DNA from: Streptomyces sp. ISL-11
GTDB lineage: Bacteria > Actinomycetota > Actinomycetes > Streptomycetales > Streptomycetaceae
Direction of reading: 5' to 3'
Assembly (NCBI RefSeq): GCF_018614525.1
Contig: NZ_JAGGOL010000042.1
Location: 1 to 56,708 of the forward strand
Length of the DNA: 56,708 bases
The position numbers were made by a program, and so were the translations under genes. How positions within the stretch are numbered: position 1 is the stretch's first letter; each line of letters begins with the position of its first letter. The notes beneath the pieces were generated by a model. The model saw only the letters and a program-made list of their open reading frames with translations. It had not been told where the DNA came from and did no database searches. Shown one piece after another: positions 1-10,635 of this stretch.

Positions 1-973
1 GGCCCTGGTGTGGATCCCGCGCCGGGCGGGCGAGCGGGGCGCGATCGAGGCGGGTGCCCTGCCGGGGCTGCTGCCCGGCGGCCGGCCCGCCACCGACCCG
101 CGCGCGCGGGAGGAGACCGCGGCCGCCTGGGGCGTCGCCGAACTGCCGCGCAGCCCCGGCCGGGACACCGGCCAGATCGTCGAGGCCGCGGCCACCGGCG
201 AGCTGGGCGCCCTGGTGGTGGGCGGCGTGGAGCTCGTGGACCTGCCGGACCCGGCACGCGCGCGTGCCGCGCTCGACGCCGTCGGCTTCCTGGTCAGCCT
301 GGAGCAGCGGCCCGGGGAGGTGACGGACCGGGCGGACGTGGTGCTGCCGGTCGCGGCCGTCGCCGAGAAGGCGGGCACCTTCCTCAACTGGGAGGGCCGA
401 GCCCGGCCGTTCGACGTCGCGGTCAAACCCGACCAGCTGCCCCGCCGCCATGTACCCCCGGACGCACGGGTGCTGCACATGCTGGCCGACGCGATGGACG
501 TGTCCCTCGCGCTGCCGGACACCGACGCCGTACGGGCGGAGATGGCCCGGCTCGGCTCCTGGAGCGGCCCGCACGCGGCCGGTCCCGCCGAGACCGTACA
601 AGCGGTGCCGTCGCCCGCCGCGGGTGAGGCCGTGCTCGCGGGGCACCGGCTGCTGCTCGACCGGGGCCGGCTGCAGGAGGGCGACGAGGCGCTGACCGGC
701 ACCCGGCACGCCGCGGTCGCCCGGCTCTCCGCGGCCACCGCGGCGGAGGCGGGGGTGCGCGACGGCGAGCCGCTGGCCGTGACCGGCCCGGCCGGCACCG
801 TACGGCTGCCGCTGCGGATCACCGCGATGCCGGACCGGGTGGTGTGGCTGCCGCTGAACTCCGTGGGCGAGGGCGTCACCGGTGCCACCGGGGCGCGGCC
901 GGGCGAGCTCGTACGGATCGGCGCGGACGCCGGTCGGGGCACCGGAACCGAGACACCGGAGGCGCGGTCGTGA
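1..973 (+). CDS. nuoG: NADH-quinone oxidoreductase subunit G, C-terminal part (5' end outside window)
   Basis: The reading frame is open from the first bases and ends in TGA at 971-973, so only the last 320 or so residues are visible. NuoG is the large iron-sulfur subunit of the peripheral arm of respiratory complex I. The visible part resembles the C-terminal molybdopterin-oxidoreductase-like region (phrases such as [21 protein letters not shown]); the N-terminal cluster-binding cysteines lie upstream and cannot be checked. Identity is supported by the perfectly ordered nuoH-N genes that follow. Its stop overlaps the nuoH start (GTGA), indicating translational coupling. Confidence 0.93.
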   Translation, partial: ALVWIPRRAGERGAIEAGALPGLLPGGRPATDPRAREETAAAWGVAELPRSPGRDTGQIVEAAATGELGALVVGGVELVDLPDPARARAALDAVGFLVSLEQRPGEVTDRADVVLPVAAVAEKAGTFLNWEGRARPFDVAVKPDQLPRRHVPPDARVLHMLADAMDVSLALPDTDAVRAEMARLGSWSGPHAAGPAETVQAVPSPAAGEAVLAGHRLLLDRGRLQEGDEALTGTRHAAVARLSAATAAEAGVRDGEPLAVTGPAGTVRLPLRITAMPDRVVWLPLNSVGEGVTGATGARPGELVRIGADAGRGTGTETPEARS

Positions 974-2337
974 ACGCTTATCCCTTGGCAGCGGACCTGT
1001 CCGTGTTCGGGCGGGACCCGTGGTGGCTGGTCGTCGTCAAGGCCGTCTTCTGCTTCGCGTTCGTCATGGTGACCGTGCTGTTCTCGATCGTCTGGGAGCG
1101 CAAGGTCGTGGCGTGGATGCAGCTGCGCATCGGCCCCAACCGGCACGGCCCCTGGGGCATGCTCCAGTCCCTCGCGGACGGCATCAAGCTGATGCTCAAG
1201 GAAGACGTGATCGTCAAGCGGGCGGACAAGGCGGTCTACCTGCTCGCCCCGGTCGTCGCGGCCATCCCGGCGTTCATGGCGATCGCCGTGATCCCCTTCG
1301 GCCCGGCCGGCAACGAGATCTCCGTCTTCGGCCACCGCACGACGATGCAGCTCACCGACCTGCCGATCGGCGTGCTCTACATCCTGGCCACGGCGTCGAT
1401 CGGCATCTACGGCATCGTCCTGGCGGGCTGGTCCTCCGGCTCGACCTATCCGCTGCTCGGCGGCCTGCGCTCGTGCGCGCAGATGATCTCGTACGAGATC
1501 GCGATGGGCGTCTCCTTCGCCGCCGTCTTCCTCTACTCCGGGTCGATGTCGACCTCGGCGATCGTCGAGGCGCAGCACGACCGCTGGTACGTGCTGCTGC
1601 TGCCGGTCTCCTTCATCATCTACATCGTCGCGATGGTCGGGGAGACCAACCGGGCGCCGTTCGACCTGCCGGAGTCCGAGGGCGACCTGGTCGGCGGCTT
1701 CAACACCGAGTACTCCTCGATCAAGTTCGCGATGTTCATGCTGGCCGAGTACGTCAACATGATCACCGTCTCGGCGGTGGCGGTGACGCTGTTCCTGGGC
1801 GGCTGGCGGGCCCCGTACCCGGTGTCGGCGTTCTGGGAGGGCGCGAACCACGGCTGGTGGCCGCTGCTGTGGTTCGTCGTCAAGCTCCAGCTGCTGCTGT
1901 TCTTCTTCATCTGGCTGCGCGGCACGCTGCCGCGGCTGCGCTACGACCAGTTCATGAAGCTGGGGTGGAAGGTACTCATCCCGGTGTCGATGGTCTGGCT
2001 GATGCTCGTGGCCACCGTGCGCGCGCTGCGGAACGAGCATTACGACTTCCAGCAGATCGTGCTGTACGTGGGCGGTGGCGTGGTGGCGGTCCTGCTGCTC
2101 TCCTTCGTGGCCGACATCTTCCGCGGCCGCGGCGAGGAGCCGGAGGGCCCGGCCCCGGAGCGGGAGTTCGACCCGATGGCGGGCGGCTTCCCGGTGCCGC
2201 CGCTGCCCGGCCAGACGCTGCCACCGGTGCCGCGGCGCCGGTCGCGCCACCATGATCGCGAGCTCATTGTCAGTGGCGGTGCGGATACTGTCAGTGACGG
2301 TCCCCGAAACGGAAAGGAGGGGGCTGACGGTGCCTGA
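970..2337 (+). CDS. nuoH: NADH-quinone oxidoreductase subunit H
   Basis: Membrane subunit of complex I (455 aa) that forms the quinone cavity with the peripheral arm. The signature [19 protein letters not shown] begins at residue 225, and about eight hydrophobic segments are visible (for example the N-terminal [18 protein letters not shown]). The last 60 residues form a Pro-rich hydrophilic tail, longer than in proteobacterial NuoH and usual for actinobacteria. The GTG start at 970 overlaps the nuoG stop; an ATG-like frame further upstream would lie inside nuoG and is not used. Confidence 0.97.
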   Translation: MNAYPLAADLSVFGRDPWWLVVVKAVFCFAFVMVTVLFSIVWERKVVAWMQLRIGPNRHGPWGMLQSLADGIKLMLKEDVIVKRADKAVYLLAPVVAAIPAFMAIAVIPFGPAGNEISVFGHRTTMQLTDLPIGVLYILATASIGIYGIVLAGWSSGSTYPLLGGLRSCAQMISYEIAMGVSFAAVFLYSGSMSTSAIVEAQHDRWYVLLLPVSFIIYIVAMVGETNRAPFDLPESEGDLVGGFNTEYSSIKFAMFMLAEYVNMITVSAVAVTLFLGGWRAPYPVSAFWEGANHGWWPLLWFVVKLQLLLFFFIWLRGTLPRLRYDQFMKLGWKVLIPVSMVWLMLVATVRALRNEHYDFQQIVLYVGGGVVAVLLLSFVADIFRGRGEEPEGPAPEREFDPMAGGFPVPPLPGQTLPPVPRRRSRHHDRELIVSGGADTVSDGPRNGKEGADGA

Positions 2338-2932
2338 CTTCCAGAACCCCGTGGCCGGCTTCGGCGTGACCTTCATGGCCATGTTCAAGAAGCGGCTGAC
2401 CGAGCAGTACCCGGAGGAGAAGAAGCCCACGGCGCCGCGCTTCCATGGCCGCCACCAGCTCAACCGGCATCCGGACGGCCTGGAGAAGTGCATCGGCTGC
2501 GAGCTGTGCGCCTGGGCCTGCCCGGCGGACGCCATCTATGTCGAGGGCGCCGACAACACCCCGGAGGAGCGCTATTCGCCGGGCGAGCGCTACGGCCGCG
2601 TCTATCAGATCAACTACCTCCGCTGCATCCTGTGCGGCCTGTGCGTGGAGGCGTGCCCGACCCGGGCACTGACGATGACCAATGAGTACGAACTGGCCGA
2701 CACCAGCCGCGAATCGCTCATCTACACCAAGGAAGAGCTGCTCGCGGGGCTGGAGGAGCGCATGGTCGACACCCCGCACGCCATCTTCCCCGGCATGACC
2801 GAGAAGGACTACTACCGGGGCCTGGTGACGGAGGCCGCGCCGGGGACCGTCCGGCAAGTGGCCGTCTCCAAGGGCGAATCACCGCCCCCGGCGGGTTCCC
2901 CGGCCGCGGCGGAGGAAGGGGCGGACGCATGA
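2330..2932 (+). CDS. nuoI: NADH-quinone oxidoreductase subunit I (2x[4Fe-4S])
   Basis: Peripheral complex I subunit of 200 aa that carries clusters N6a and N6b and passes electrons toward quinone. Two ferredoxin motifs are visible: [12 protein letters not shown] at residues 54-65 and [12 protein letters not shown] at 99-110. The GTG start at 2330 is preceded by GGAAAGGAGGGG at 2311-2322 and overlaps the end of nuoH by 8 bases. The C-terminal 25 residues are Pro/Ala-rich and look disordered. The frame is open further upstream inside nuoH, but the ribosome site and family length fix the start here. Confidence 0.97.
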   Translation: MPDFQNPVAGFGVTFMAMFKKRLTEQYPEEKKPTAPRFHGRHQLNRHPDGLEKCIGCELCAWACPADAIYVEGADNTPEERYSPGERYGRVYQINYLRCILCGLCVEACPTRALTMTNEYELADTSRESLIYTKEELLAGLEERMVDTPHAIFPGMTEKDYYRGLVTEAAPGTVRQVAVSKGESPPPAGSPAAAEEGADA

Positions 2933-3756
2933 ACGTCGCCGCCGCCGCCTCGGCCACCTCCACCGGTGAGGCGGTGCAGTTCTGGCTGCTGGGGACCGTC
3001 GCCGTGCTCGGCGCACTGTCCACGATCCTGATGAGGAAGGCCGTCCACAGCGCCCTCTCCCTCGCCGCCACCATGATCGTCCTGGCGGTCTTCTACCTCG
3101 CCAACGGCGCGTACTTCCTCGGCGTCGTCCAGATCGTCGTCTACACCGGCGCGATCATGATGCTCTTCCTCTTCGTCGTCATGCTGGTCGGCGTCACCGC
3201 CGCCGACTCCCTCAAGGAGACCATCCGGGGCCAGCGCTGGCTCGCCGCGCTCTGCGTGCTGGGCTTCGGCATCCTGCTGATCACCGGCATCGCCAACGCC
3301 TCCCTGAAGGACTTCAACGGCCTGGGCCGGGCGAACGCCGGCGGCAATGTCGAAGGGCTCGCGGCCCTCATCTTCACCAAGTACGTCTTCGCCTTCGAGA
3401 TCACCGGCGCCCTGCTGATCACCGCCGCCGTCGGGGCCATGGTCCTCACCCACCGGGAGCGCACCGAGCGGGCCGCCACCCAGCGCGAGCTCGCGGAGGC
3501 GCGCGTACGGGCCGGCAAGCAGGTGCCGCCGCTGCCCGCGCCCGGCGTCTACGCCCGGCACAACGCCGTCGACGTCCCCGGCCTGCTGCCCGACGGCACG
3601 GCCTCCGAGCTCACCGTCAATCCGACGCTGCGCGCCCGCGGTCAGATCCGCGACGTGTCGGCCGACGCGCTCGACGAGCTGGCCGCGCTCGAACAGCGCT
3701 CGCAGAAATGGCTGGAGCACGGCCGCAGCGAGGACTCCAAGGGGGTCACCAAGTGA
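2929..3756 (+). CDS. nuoJ: NADH-quinone oxidoreductase subunit J
   Basis: Membrane subunit of complex I, 275 aa. Five transmembrane helices occupy roughly residues 15-180, including the conserved stretch [20 protein letters not shown] that forms the distorted helix of this subunit. The hydrophilic C-terminal extension after about residue 190 is typical of actinobacterial NuoJ. Its ATG overlaps the nuoI stop as ATGA, so translation is probably coupled. Confidence 0.97.
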   Translation: MNVAAAASATSTGEAVQFWLLGTVAVLGALSTILMRKAVHSALSLAATMIVLAVFYLANGAYFLGVVQIVVYTGAIMMLFLFVVMLVGVTAADSLKETIRGQRWLAALCVLGFGILLITGIANASLKDFNGLGRANAGGNVEGLAALIFTKYVFAFEITGALLITAAVGAMVLTHRERTERAATQRELAEARVRAGKQVPPLPAPGVYARHNAVDVPGLLPDGTASELTVNPTLRARGQIRDVSADALDELAALEQRSQKWLEHGRSEDSKGVTK

Positions 3757-4052
3757 ACCCGGTCAACTACCTCTACCTCGCCTCGCTGTTGTTCGTCATC
3801 GGCGCGGCCGGGGTGCTCATCCGGCGGAACGCCATCGTCGTCTTCATGTGCGTCGAGCTGATGCTGAACGCCTGCAATCTGGCGTTCGTCACCTTCTCCC
3901 GGCTGCACGGCAATCTGGACGGCCAGATCATCGCGTTCTTCACGATGGTGGTCGCCGCCGCCGAGGTCGTCATCGGGCTCGCCATCATCGTGACGATCTT
4001 CCGCTCCCGCCACTCGGCCTCGGTCGACGACGCGAACCTGCTGAAGCTGTAA
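3753..4052 (+). CDS. nuoK: NADH-quinone oxidoreductase subunit K
   Basis: Small three-helix membrane subunit of complex I, 99 aa, the normal family length. The two membrane-embedded glutamates of the proton path are present at residues 35 (FMCVELML) and 71 (AAAEVVIG). The GTG start overlaps the nuoJ stop as GTGA. A longer version starting at 3708 would add 15 non-homologous residues and lacks justification. Confidence 0.97.
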   Translation: MNPVNYLYLASLLFVIGAAGVLIRRNAIVVFMCVELMLNACNLAFVTFSRLHGNLDGQIIAFFTMVVAAAEVVIGLAIIVTIFRSRHSASVDDANLLKL

Positions 4053-4064
4053 GGGGACGGTGAC

Positions 4065-6005
4065 GTGGAGAACCTCATCGGATTGCTCGTCGCGGCACCG
4101 CTGCTGGGCGCCGCCGTGCTGCTGTGCGGCGGGCGGCGGCTGGACCGCGCGGGCCACTGGATCGGCACGCTGCTGGCGGCCGCGTCCTTCGCCGTCGGCG
4201 TCGTGCTCTTCGCCGGCATGCTCGGCCGCGGCGCCGAGGACCGGACCCTGGGGACCACGGTCTTCAGCTGGGTCCCGGTCGGCGGCTTCCGCGCGGACGT
4301 GGGCTTCCGGCTCGACCAGCTGTCGATGACCTTCGTCCTGCTGATCACGGGCGTCGGCACGCTGATCCACCTCTACTCGGTCGGCTATATGGAGCACGAC
4401 GAGCGGCGGCGGCGCTTCTTCGGCTACCTCAACCTCTTCCTCGCCGCGATGCTGCTGCTCGTCGTCGCCGACAACTACCTGCTGCTGTACGTCGGCTGGG
4501 AGGGCGTCGGTCTGGCGTCGTACCTGCTCATCGGCTTCTGGCAGCACAAGCCGAGCGCGGCGACCGCCGCGAAGAAGGCGTTCATCGTCAACCGCGTCGG
4601 CGACGTGGGCCTGTCGATCGCGATCATGCTGATGTTCACCACGTTCGGCACCTTCGCCTTCGGGCCCGTCCTCGACCGCGCCACCGAGGCGGGCGAGGGC
4701 AAGCTGACGGCGATCGGGCTGATGCTGCTGCTCGCCGCCTGCGGCAAGTCCGCCCAGGTGCCGCTCCAGTCCTGGCTCGGCGACGCCATGGAGGGCCCGA
4801 CCCCCGTCTCGGCCCTGATCCACGCGGCCACGATGGTGACCGCCGGCGTCTATCTGATCACCCGCTCCGGGGCGATCTTCAACGCCGCGCCCGACGCGCA
4901 GACCGCGGTCGTCACGGTGGGCGCGGTCACGCTGCTCTTCGGTGCGATCGTCGGTTGCGCGAAGGACGACATCAAGAAGGCCCTGGCGGGCTCGACGATG
5001 TCCCAGATCGGCTACATGATCCTCGCCGCGGGCCTGGGGCCCATCGGGTATGTCTTCGCGATCATGCACCTGGTGACCCACGGCTTCTTCAAGGCGGGTC
5101 TCTTCCTCGGCGCCGGCTCCGTCATGCACGGCATGAACGACGAGGTCGACATGCGGCGCTACGGCGGCCTGCGGAAGTACATGCCGGTCACCTTCGTCAC
5201 CTTCGGCCTCGGCTACCTCGCCATCATCGGCTTCCCGGGTCTGTCCGGCTTCTTCTCCAAGGACAGGATCATCGAAGCCGCCTTCGCCAAGGGCGGCACC
5301 GAGGGCTGGATCCTCGGCGGCACGGCCCTGCTGGGCGCGGCCATCACCGCGTACTACATGACGCGCGTGATGATCCTGACCTTCTTCGGCGAGGAGCGGT
5401 GGCGGCCCGCGCCGTCACCGGACGAGCCCAGCGCCGAGCCGGCCGCCGAGACGCGCGGCGAGGGCGCGATGCCGCACCCGCACGAGTCGCCGCGGACGAT
5501 GACGATCCCCATGGTGATCCTGGCCGTCGGCTCCGTCTTCGCCGGTGGTCTCTTCAGCGTCAACGACACCTTCCTGAAGTGGCTGGAGCCCGTCACCGGC
5601 CACGCGCACGGCGACTCGCCCGTCAGCGCCGCGACCGTCACCGCCGCCACCATGGTGGTGCTCGTCATCGGCGTGACGCTGGCCTGGTTCCAGTACGGGC
5701 GCCGGCCCGTCCCCGTGACGGCGCCACGCGGCTCGCTGCTCACCCGGGCCGCCCGGCGGGACCTGCTCCAGGACGACTTCAACCACATCGTGCTGGTCCG
5801 CGGCGGGGAGCACCTCACCCGCAGCCTGGTCTACGTCGACCACACCCTGGTCGACGGGGTCGTCAACGGCACCGCCGCCTCCGTCGGCGGCCTGTCGGGC
5901 CGGATGCGCAAGCTCCAGAACGGCTACGCGCGCTCGTACGCGGTCTCGATGTTCGCCGGCGCGGCCGTGCTCATCGCCGCGACCCTGCTGATGAGGGCGG
6001 TCTGA
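4065..6005 (+). CDS. nuoL: NADH-quinone oxidoreductase subunit L (antiporter-like)
   Basis: Large proton-pumping membrane subunit of complex I, 646 aa, about 16 transmembrane segments. The key glutamate lies in [12 protein letters not shown] at residue 146, and the lysine-bearing motif AAKKAF and the helix [20 protein letters not shown] are intact. The C-terminal part (from about residue 465) holds the soluble stretch and lateral helix expected of NuoL. The GTG start follows nuoK by 12 bases and has an AAGGGGA ribosome site. Related to Mrp antiporters, but operon position settles the assignment. Confidence 0.97.
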   Translation: MENLIGLLVAAPLLGAAVLLCGGRRLDRAGHWIGTLLAAASFAVGVVLFAGMLGRGAEDRTLGTTVFSWVPVGGFRADVGFRLDQLSMTFVLLITGVGTLIHLYSVGYMEHDERRRRFFGYLNLFLAAMLLLVVADNYLLLYVGWEGVGLASYLLIGFWQHKPSAATAAKKAFIVNRVGDVGLSIAIMLMFTTFGTFAFGPVLDRATEAGEGKLTAIGLMLLLAACGKSAQVPLQSWLGDAMEGPTPVSALIHAATMVTAGVYLITRSGAIFNAAPDAQTAVVTVGAVTLLFGAIVGCAKDDIKKALAGSTMSQIGYMILAAGLGPIGYVFAIMHLVTHGFFKAGLFLGAGSVMHGMNDEVDMRRYGGLRKYMPVTFVTFGLGYLAIIGFPGLSGFFSKDRIIEAAFAKGGTEGWILGGTALLGAAITAYYMTRVMILTFFGEERWRPAPSPDEPSAEPAAETRGEGAMPHPHESPRTMTIPMVILAVGSVFAGGLFSVNDTFLKWLEPVTGHAHGDSPVSAATVTAATMVVLVIGVTLAWFQYGRRPVPVTAPRGSLLTRAARRDLLQDDFNHIVLVRGGEHLTRSLVYVDHTLVDGVVNGTAASVGGLSGRMRKLQNGYARSYAVSMFAGAAVLIAATLLMRAV

Positions 6006-6007
6006 AC

Positions 6008-7630
6008 ATGTCTTTTCCCCTGCTGACGGTCACGGCCGCGGTCCCCGCGGCCGGCGCGATCGCCACCGCCGCCGTCCCGGCCGCGCGGCGCACGGCGGCG
6101 AAGTGGCTCGCGCTCGGCTTCTCGCTCGTCACCCTCGTCCTGGCGGCCGCACAGCTGGTGCGGTTCGACCCGGACGCCAAGAAGTCGTTCCAGCTCACCG
6201 AGTCCCACGCCTGGATCGCGGACTTCGGCGTCCGCTACGAACTCGGCGTGGACGGCATCGCGGTGGTGCTGATCGCCCTGACCGCGCTCCTGATCCCCTT
6301 CATCATCCTGGCCGGCTGGCATGACGCCGATCCTCTGGAAACCGGGCCCGACGGCCGGGCCAACCGCCGCTGGCGGCCCACCCAGGGCTTCTTCGCGCTG
6401 ATCCTCATGGTCGAGGCGATGGTGGTGCTCTCCTTCGAGGCCACCGACGTCTTCGTCTTCTACATCTTCTTCGAAGCCATGCTCATCCCGATGTACTTCC
6501 TCATCGGCGGCTTCGGCGACCGCGCGGGAGACCGGACCGAGGAGGAGGCGGCGGCCCAGCGCAGCTACGCCGCGGTGAAGTTCCTCCTCTACAACCTCGC
6601 CGGCGGCCTGATCATGCTGGCCGCGGTCATCGGGCTGTACGCCGTCACCGCCGACCAGCTCGGCTCCGGGACCTTCTCGCTCCAGGAGATCGTCCGGGCG
6701 CGCGCGGACGGCAGGCTGGACTTCGCCACCACCACCGAACGGGCCCTGTTCCTCGGCTTCTTCTTCGCCTTCGCGGTGAAGGCCCCGCTGTGGCCGCTGC
6801 ACACCTGGCTGCCCAACGCCATGGGCGAGGCCACCGCGCCCGTCGCCGTCCTGATCACCGCGGTGGTCGACAAGGTCGGCACCTTCGCGATGCTCCGCTT
6901 CTGCCTCCAGCTCTTCCCGGAGGCGTCGAAGTGGGCGACCCCGGTGATCGTGGTGCTCGCGCTCGTCAGCATCCTCTACGGCGCCCTGCTCGCGGTCGGC
7001 CAGCGCGACATCAAGCGCCTGGTCGCCTACGCCTCGATCTCGCACTTCGGCTTCATCGTCCTGGGCATCTTCGTGATGACCACCCAGGGCCAGGGCGGCG
7101 CGACGCTCTACATGGTCAACCACGGCATCTCCACGGCGGCGCTGATGCTCGTCGCCGGCTTCCTGATCTCGCGCCGGGGCTCGCGGCTCATCGCGGACTA
7201 CGGGGGCGTCCAGAAGGTCGCCCCCGTGCTCGCCGGGACGTTCCTGGTCGGCGGTCTGGCCACCCTCTCGCTGCCGGGGCTCGCGCCGTTCGTCTCCGAA
7301 TTCCTCGTCCTGGTCGGCGCGTTCAGCCGCTATCCGGCGGCCGGCGTCGTCGCCACGGCCGGGATCGTGCTCGCCGCGCTGTACGTCCTGGTGCTCTACC
7401 AGCGCACCATGACCGGCCCGGTGAAGGAGGGCGTGCGCGGCATGACCGACCTGAAGGCGCGCGAACTGGTCGTCGTCGCCCCGCTGATCGCCCTGCTGCT
7501 CTTCCTCGGCGTCTATCCCAAGCCCCTCACCGAGATCATCGATCCCGCGGTCGGACACACGATGTCGCAGGTGGACAAGGTCGACCCCAAGCCCGCTGTT
7601 CCCGTGAACGATGTGGAGGCCGCGAAGTGA
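6008..7630 (+). CDS. nuoM: NADH-quinone oxidoreductase subunit M (antiporter-like)
   Basis: Proton-pumping membrane subunit of complex I, 540 aa. The conserved membrane glutamate is at residue 156 (YIFFEAMLIPMYFLIGG), and the discontinuous-helix motif PLWPLHTWLPNAMGEATAPV is intact. The ATG at 6008 follows the nuoL stop by two bases, so the ribosome site lies within nuoL. A hydrophilic insertion near residues 107-125 (ETGPDGRANRRWRP) is longer than in E. coli and common in actinobacteria. Confidence 0.97.
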   Translation: MSFPLLTVTAAVPAAGAIATAAVPAARRTAAKWLALGFSLVTLVLAAAQLVRFDPDAKKSFQLTESHAWIADFGVRYELGVDGIAVVLIALTALLIPFIILAGWHDADPLETGPDGRANRRWRPTQGFFALILMVEAMVVLSFEATDVFVFYIFFEAMLIPMYFLIGGFGDRAGDRTEEEAAAQRSYAAVKFLLYNLAGGLIMLAAVIGLYAVTADQLGSGTFSLQEIVRARADGRLDFATTTERALFLGFFFAFAVKAPLWPLHTWLPNAMGEATAPVAVLITAVVDKVGTFAMLRFCLQLFPEASKWATPVIVVLALVSILYGALLAVGQRDIKRLVAYASISHFGFIVLGIFVMTTQGQGGATLYMVNHGISTAALMLVAGFLISRRGSRLIADYGGVQKVAPVLAGTFLVGGLATLSLPGLAPFVSEFLVLVGAFSRYPAAGVVATAGIVLAALYVLVLYQRTMTGPVKEGVRGMTDLKARELVVVAPLIALLLFLGVYPKPLTEIIDPAVGHTMSQVDKVDPKPAVPVNDVEAAK

Positions 7631-9279
7631 GCCACGCAGCATTCGTCCACAGCCTGTGGACGATGTCGGCCGACGCGCCGCAGAAGATCCCCGCGCCTCA
7701 TATCGAGTACGCCCAGCTGTCACCGACGCTGATCGTGCTCGGCGCGGCGGTCGTGGGAATACTGGTGGAAGCCTTCCTCCCCCGGCGCACCCGCTACCCC
7801 GCACAACTGCTGGTGACCGCCGTCGGCCTGATCGCCGCCTTCGCCGCCGTCGTCGCCCTGGCCGCAGGGGGCTACGGCACGGACAAGGCGCGCGTCGCCG
7901 CGATGGGCGCCGTCGCCGTCGACGGGCCCGCCCTCTTCCTCCAGGGCACCATTCTCCTCGCCTCGCTGATCGCCGTGTTCACCTTCGCCGAGCGGCGCCT
8001 GGACCCGGCGGCGCACGGCAGGCCGGTGGACTCCTTCGCGGCGCAGGGCGCCGCCGTGCCGGGCGGTGAGTCGGAGCAGGCGGCGGTCAAGGCGGGCTTC
8101 ACCACCACCGAGGTGTTCCCGCTGGTGCTCTTCGCGGTCGGCGGCATGCTCGTCTTCCCCGCCGCGAACGACCTGCTGACGCTGTTCGTCGCCCTGGAGG
8201 TGTTCTCCCTCCCGCTGTACGTACTGTGCGCCCTGGCCCGTCGCCAGCGCCTGATGTCGCAGGAGTCGGCGGTCAAGTACTTCCTGCTCGGCGCCTTCTC
8301 CTCGGCGTTCCTGCTCTTCGGGGTGGCGCTGCTGTACGGCTACGCGGGCACGGTCACGTACTCCGGCATCGCCGAGGTGATCGACGGCACCACCCGGACC
8401 GTCGACCCCGCCCTCGCCTCCACGACCGGCAATGACGCGCTGCTGCTCATCGGCGGCGCCCTGGTGCTGATGGGCCTGCTCTTCAAGGTCGGCGCGGTGC
8501 CCTTCCACATGTGGACGCCCGACGTCTACCAGGGCGCGCCCACACCCGTCACCGGCTTCATGGCCGCCGCCACGAAGGTCGCCGGCTTCGGCGCCCTGCT
8601 CCGGCTGCTGTATGTGGTCCTGCCCGGCCTGCGCTGGGACTGGCGGCCGGTGATGTGGGGCGTCGCGATCATCACGATGCTGGTGGGCGCGGTCGTGGCC
8701 GTCACCCAGACCGACGTGAAGCGGCTCCTGGCCTACTCCTCCATCGCCCACGCCGGATTCATCCTCGCCGGCGTCATCGCCGTCAGCCCCGACGGTGTCT
8801 CCTCGGTGCTGTTCTACCTGGCGGCGTACTCCTTCGTCACACTCGGCGCGTTCGCGGTGGTGACGCTGGTGCGCGACGCGGGCGGCGAGGCGACGCACCT
8901 GTCGAAGTGGGCGGGGCTCGGGCGGCGTTCGCCGCTCGTGGCCGCGGTCTTCGCGGTGTTCCTGCTGGCCTTCGCGGGCATCCCGCTCACGAGCGGCTTC
9001 GCGGGCAAGTTCGCCGTCTTCAAGGCGGCGGCGCAGGCCGGGGCGGCGCCGCTGGTCATCGTCGGCGTACTGTCGTCGGCGATCGCCGCGTTCTTCTACA
9101 TCCGGGTGATCGTGCTGATGTTCTTCAGCGAGCCGAAGGCCGACGGGCCGACCGTGGCGGTGCCCAGCGTGCTCACCTCCACGACCATCGCCGTCGGGGT
9201 CGCGGTCACCCTCGTCCTCGGGGTGGCCCCGCAGTACTTCCTGGACCTGGCGGGGCAGGCGGGCACGTTCATCCGCTGA
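7627..9279 (+). CDS. nuoN: NADH-quinone oxidoreductase subunit N (antiporter-like)
   Basis: Last gene of the nuo operon, 550 aa, an antiporter-like proton-pumping subunit of complex I. Motifs include FVALEVFSLPLYVLCALAR (membrane Glu) and VGAVPFHMWTPDVYQGAPTP with its Lys partner. The GTG start overlaps the nuoM stop (GTGA). A hydrophilic loop around residues 118-150 containing HGRPVDSFAAQG is longer than in E. coli. The operon ends here; a strong stem-loop follows at 9291-9345. Confidence 0.97.
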   Translation: MSHAAFVHSLWTMSADAPQKIPAPHIEYAQLSPTLIVLGAAVVGILVEAFLPRRTRYPAQLLVTAVGLIAAFAAVVALAAGGYGTDKARVAAMGAVAVDGPALFLQGTILLASLIAVFTFAERRLDPAAHGRPVDSFAAQGAAVPGGESEQAAVKAGFTTTEVFPLVLFAVGGMLVFPAANDLLTLFVALEVFSLPLYVLCALARRQRLMSQESAVKYFLLGAFSSAFLLFGVALLYGYAGTVTYSGIAEVIDGTTRTVDPALASTTGNDALLLIGGALVLMGLLFKVGAVPFHMWTPDVYQGAPTPVTGFMAAATKVAGFGALLRLLYVVLPGLRWDWRPVMWGVAIITMLVGAVVAVTQTDVKRLLAYSSIAHAGFILAGVIAVSPDGVSSVLFYLAAYSFVTLGAFAVVTLVRDAGGEATHLSKWAGLGRRSPLVAAVFAVFLLAFAGIPLTSGFAGKFAVFKAAAQAGAAPLVIVGVLSSAIAAFFYIRVIVLMFFSEPKADGPTVAVPSVLTSTTIAVGVAVTLVLGVAPQYFLDLAGQAGTFIR

Positions 9280-9290
9280 GGCGGCCGAGG

Positions 9291-9345
9291 CGGGCGGCGT
9301 TCCCGGCCCCGGGTACGGGCCGGTGGGGCCGGGGGGCGCCGCCCG
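9291..9345. terminator. Stem-loop between convergent nuoN and lipoprotein gene
   Basis: The outer arms CGGGCGGCG (9291-9299) and CGCCGCCCG (9337-9345) enclose an inner inverted repeat CCCGGCCCC / GGGGCCGGG (9302-9310, 9325-9333), giving about 18 pairs. It lies between two converging genes and lacks a U-tract, as usual for Streptomyces terminators, so it could serve both strands. Confidence 0.65.
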
Positions 9346-9353
9346 CGTGTAGG

Positions 9354-9848
9354 TCAGAGGCTCGGCTTGGCCGGGAGGCCGTTCGGCTTGCCCGCCTCGT
9401 CGACGGACTTGCTGAAGGTGTCCTCCTTGCCGGACGCCCAGGCGATCGTCAGGGAGTTGGCGTTCACGCTCTTGACGGTGCCCTGGGCGTACTCGGTGTT
9501 GCCGTTCTTGCAATTGAACGTGAGGGTGACCGGCTGGGCGTTGTCGACGACCTTGCCCGCGCAGGCGTACGTCATGGCGTTGAGCGCCGCGGCGTTGCCG
9601 GAGAAGGACAGGATGCGCATGCTCTTGTCCGCGAGCTTGCCCTTCGACCAGGCGCCCGCGAGGGCGGCGGCCGAGGTGTTCGGGCCCTTCGCGGGGTCCT
9701 TGGCCGGGGCGTCGCCCGGCGTCTGCTTCGGGGCGTCCGCCGCGGGCGTGGCCTCGTCCTTCTTGTCGCCGCCGCTCTCGCTGCCGCAACCGGTCATCAG
9801 CACAGCGGCGATGAGCGCCGCCCCCGTGATCTGTACTGCCTTGCGCAC
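9354..9848 (-). CDS. Putative lipoprotein of unknown function
   Basis: A 164-aa protein with a clear lipoprotein signal: hydrophobic segment ITGAALIAAVLMTGC with the lipobox Cys at residue 21. A low-complexity Asp/Ala/Pro/Lys linker follows (about residues 25-60), then a compact domain with two cysteines (YACAGKV and FNCKNGN) that could form a disulfide. Domain identity not recognised. The GTG start is chosen for the GGAGG site at 9860-9864; the frame is open upstream but runs into the Gly-rich tail region of the next gene. Likely exported and anchored to the outer face of the membrane. Confidence 0.8.
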   Translation of the reverse strand: MRKAVQITGAALIAAVLMTGCGSESGGDKKDEATPAADAPKQTPGDAPAKDPAKGPNTSAAALAGAWSKGKLADKSMRILSFSGNAAALNAMTYACAGKVVDNAQPVTLTFNCKNGNTEYAQGTVKSVNANSLTIAWASGKEDTFSKSVDEAGKPNGLPAKPSL

Positions 9849-9918
9849 GTGCGCTCGCTCCTCCGTGGATGATCTGGACACGACAAATTGGCAGCCCGAC
9901 CCACCGTCCCGGCGGGGC

Positions 9919-10635
9919 TCAATCGCCCCCGCCGCCGCCCCCGCCGTCGCCACCGCCCCCGCTGTCACCACCGCCGTCACTGGCACTGCCACCGCCACCG
10001 TCGCCGCCACCGCTCTGGTCGCGCTGCACGTTGAGACGCACTGCCTGGGCGGCCCAGTCCAGCCGCACGAGGCGCCGTAGGGCCTTGCGCTCGTGCCGCC
10101 AGTCCCAGCCCGGGTACAGCTTCCCGGCGACGCCGGTGGCGGACACCAGGGCGGCCAGGGCGCGGGAGCGCGGGTCGGGGAAGCCGGCCAGCCGTGCCGC
10201 CTCGAAGCGCTGCCGGGCGGCCGTGGTCCGGTCCTGCGGGCCCACGGGATAACGGAGATGGGGGAATACGCCCAGGAACCGGTGGGCCTCCGCGCGCAGC
10301 GCCCGCCGCTCCACCAGCCGGACCAGCCAGAGCTCGTCCACGTGCCGGGCCGCGGTGCGCACCCAGCGGTGCGTCTTGGGGCCGCGCGTCCCGGCCGCGG
10401 GCAGGCTCGCCGTCGCCATGGCCAGCAGCGGATCCCCCGGGGGCCGGGGGTCGAGCACCACCGGGCGCCCGTAGTGCTCGGCTATGCGCCCCATCAGCCG
10501 CAGTTCGGCCAGGACGGCCCCGGCCACGCCGTACCCCAGGGCGCCGAGGGTGCACAGCTTCCGGCCGGAGGCGGGGTCGAAGGAGAGCAGCAGCAGCTCC
10601 TCCGGGAGCGTGAGGCCGGAGCCGTCGACGGTCAT
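9919..10635 (-). CDS. GPP34 (GOLPH3/Vps74-like) family protein with Gly-rich tail
   Basis: A 238-aa protein opening with LTLPEELLLLSFDPASGRKL and GYGVAGAVLAELRLMGRI, the hallmark of the GPP34 fold (family of the phosphoinositide-binding Golgi protein GOLPH3; bacterial role unknown). The domain ends near residue 205; the last 33 residues are almost pure Gly/Asp/Ser, encoded by a GC-rich triplet-like stretch at 9919-10020. The ATG overlaps the stop of the fumarylacetoacetase gene (ATGA), so the two are probably co-translated. It may bind membrane lipid, but nothing here proves that. Confidence 0.85.
   Translation of the reverse strand: MTVDGSGLTLPEELLLLSFDPASGRKLCTLGALGYGVAGAVLAELRLMGRIAEHYGRPVVLDPRPPGDPLLAMATASLPAAGTRGPKTHRWVRTAARHVDELWLVRLVERRALRAEAHRFLGVFPHLRYPVGPQDRTTAARQRFEAARLAGFPDPRSRALAALVSATGVAGKLYPGWDWRHERKALRRLVRLDWAAQAVRLNVQRDQSGGGDGGGGSASDGGGDSGGGGDGGGGGGGD

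Noticed and set aside
4124..6007. Long open frame upstream of and in frame with nuoM, overlapping nuoL
   Set aside because: The Arg/Pro-rich translation is an alternate-frame shadow of nuoL; NuoM similarity begins at ATG 6008.
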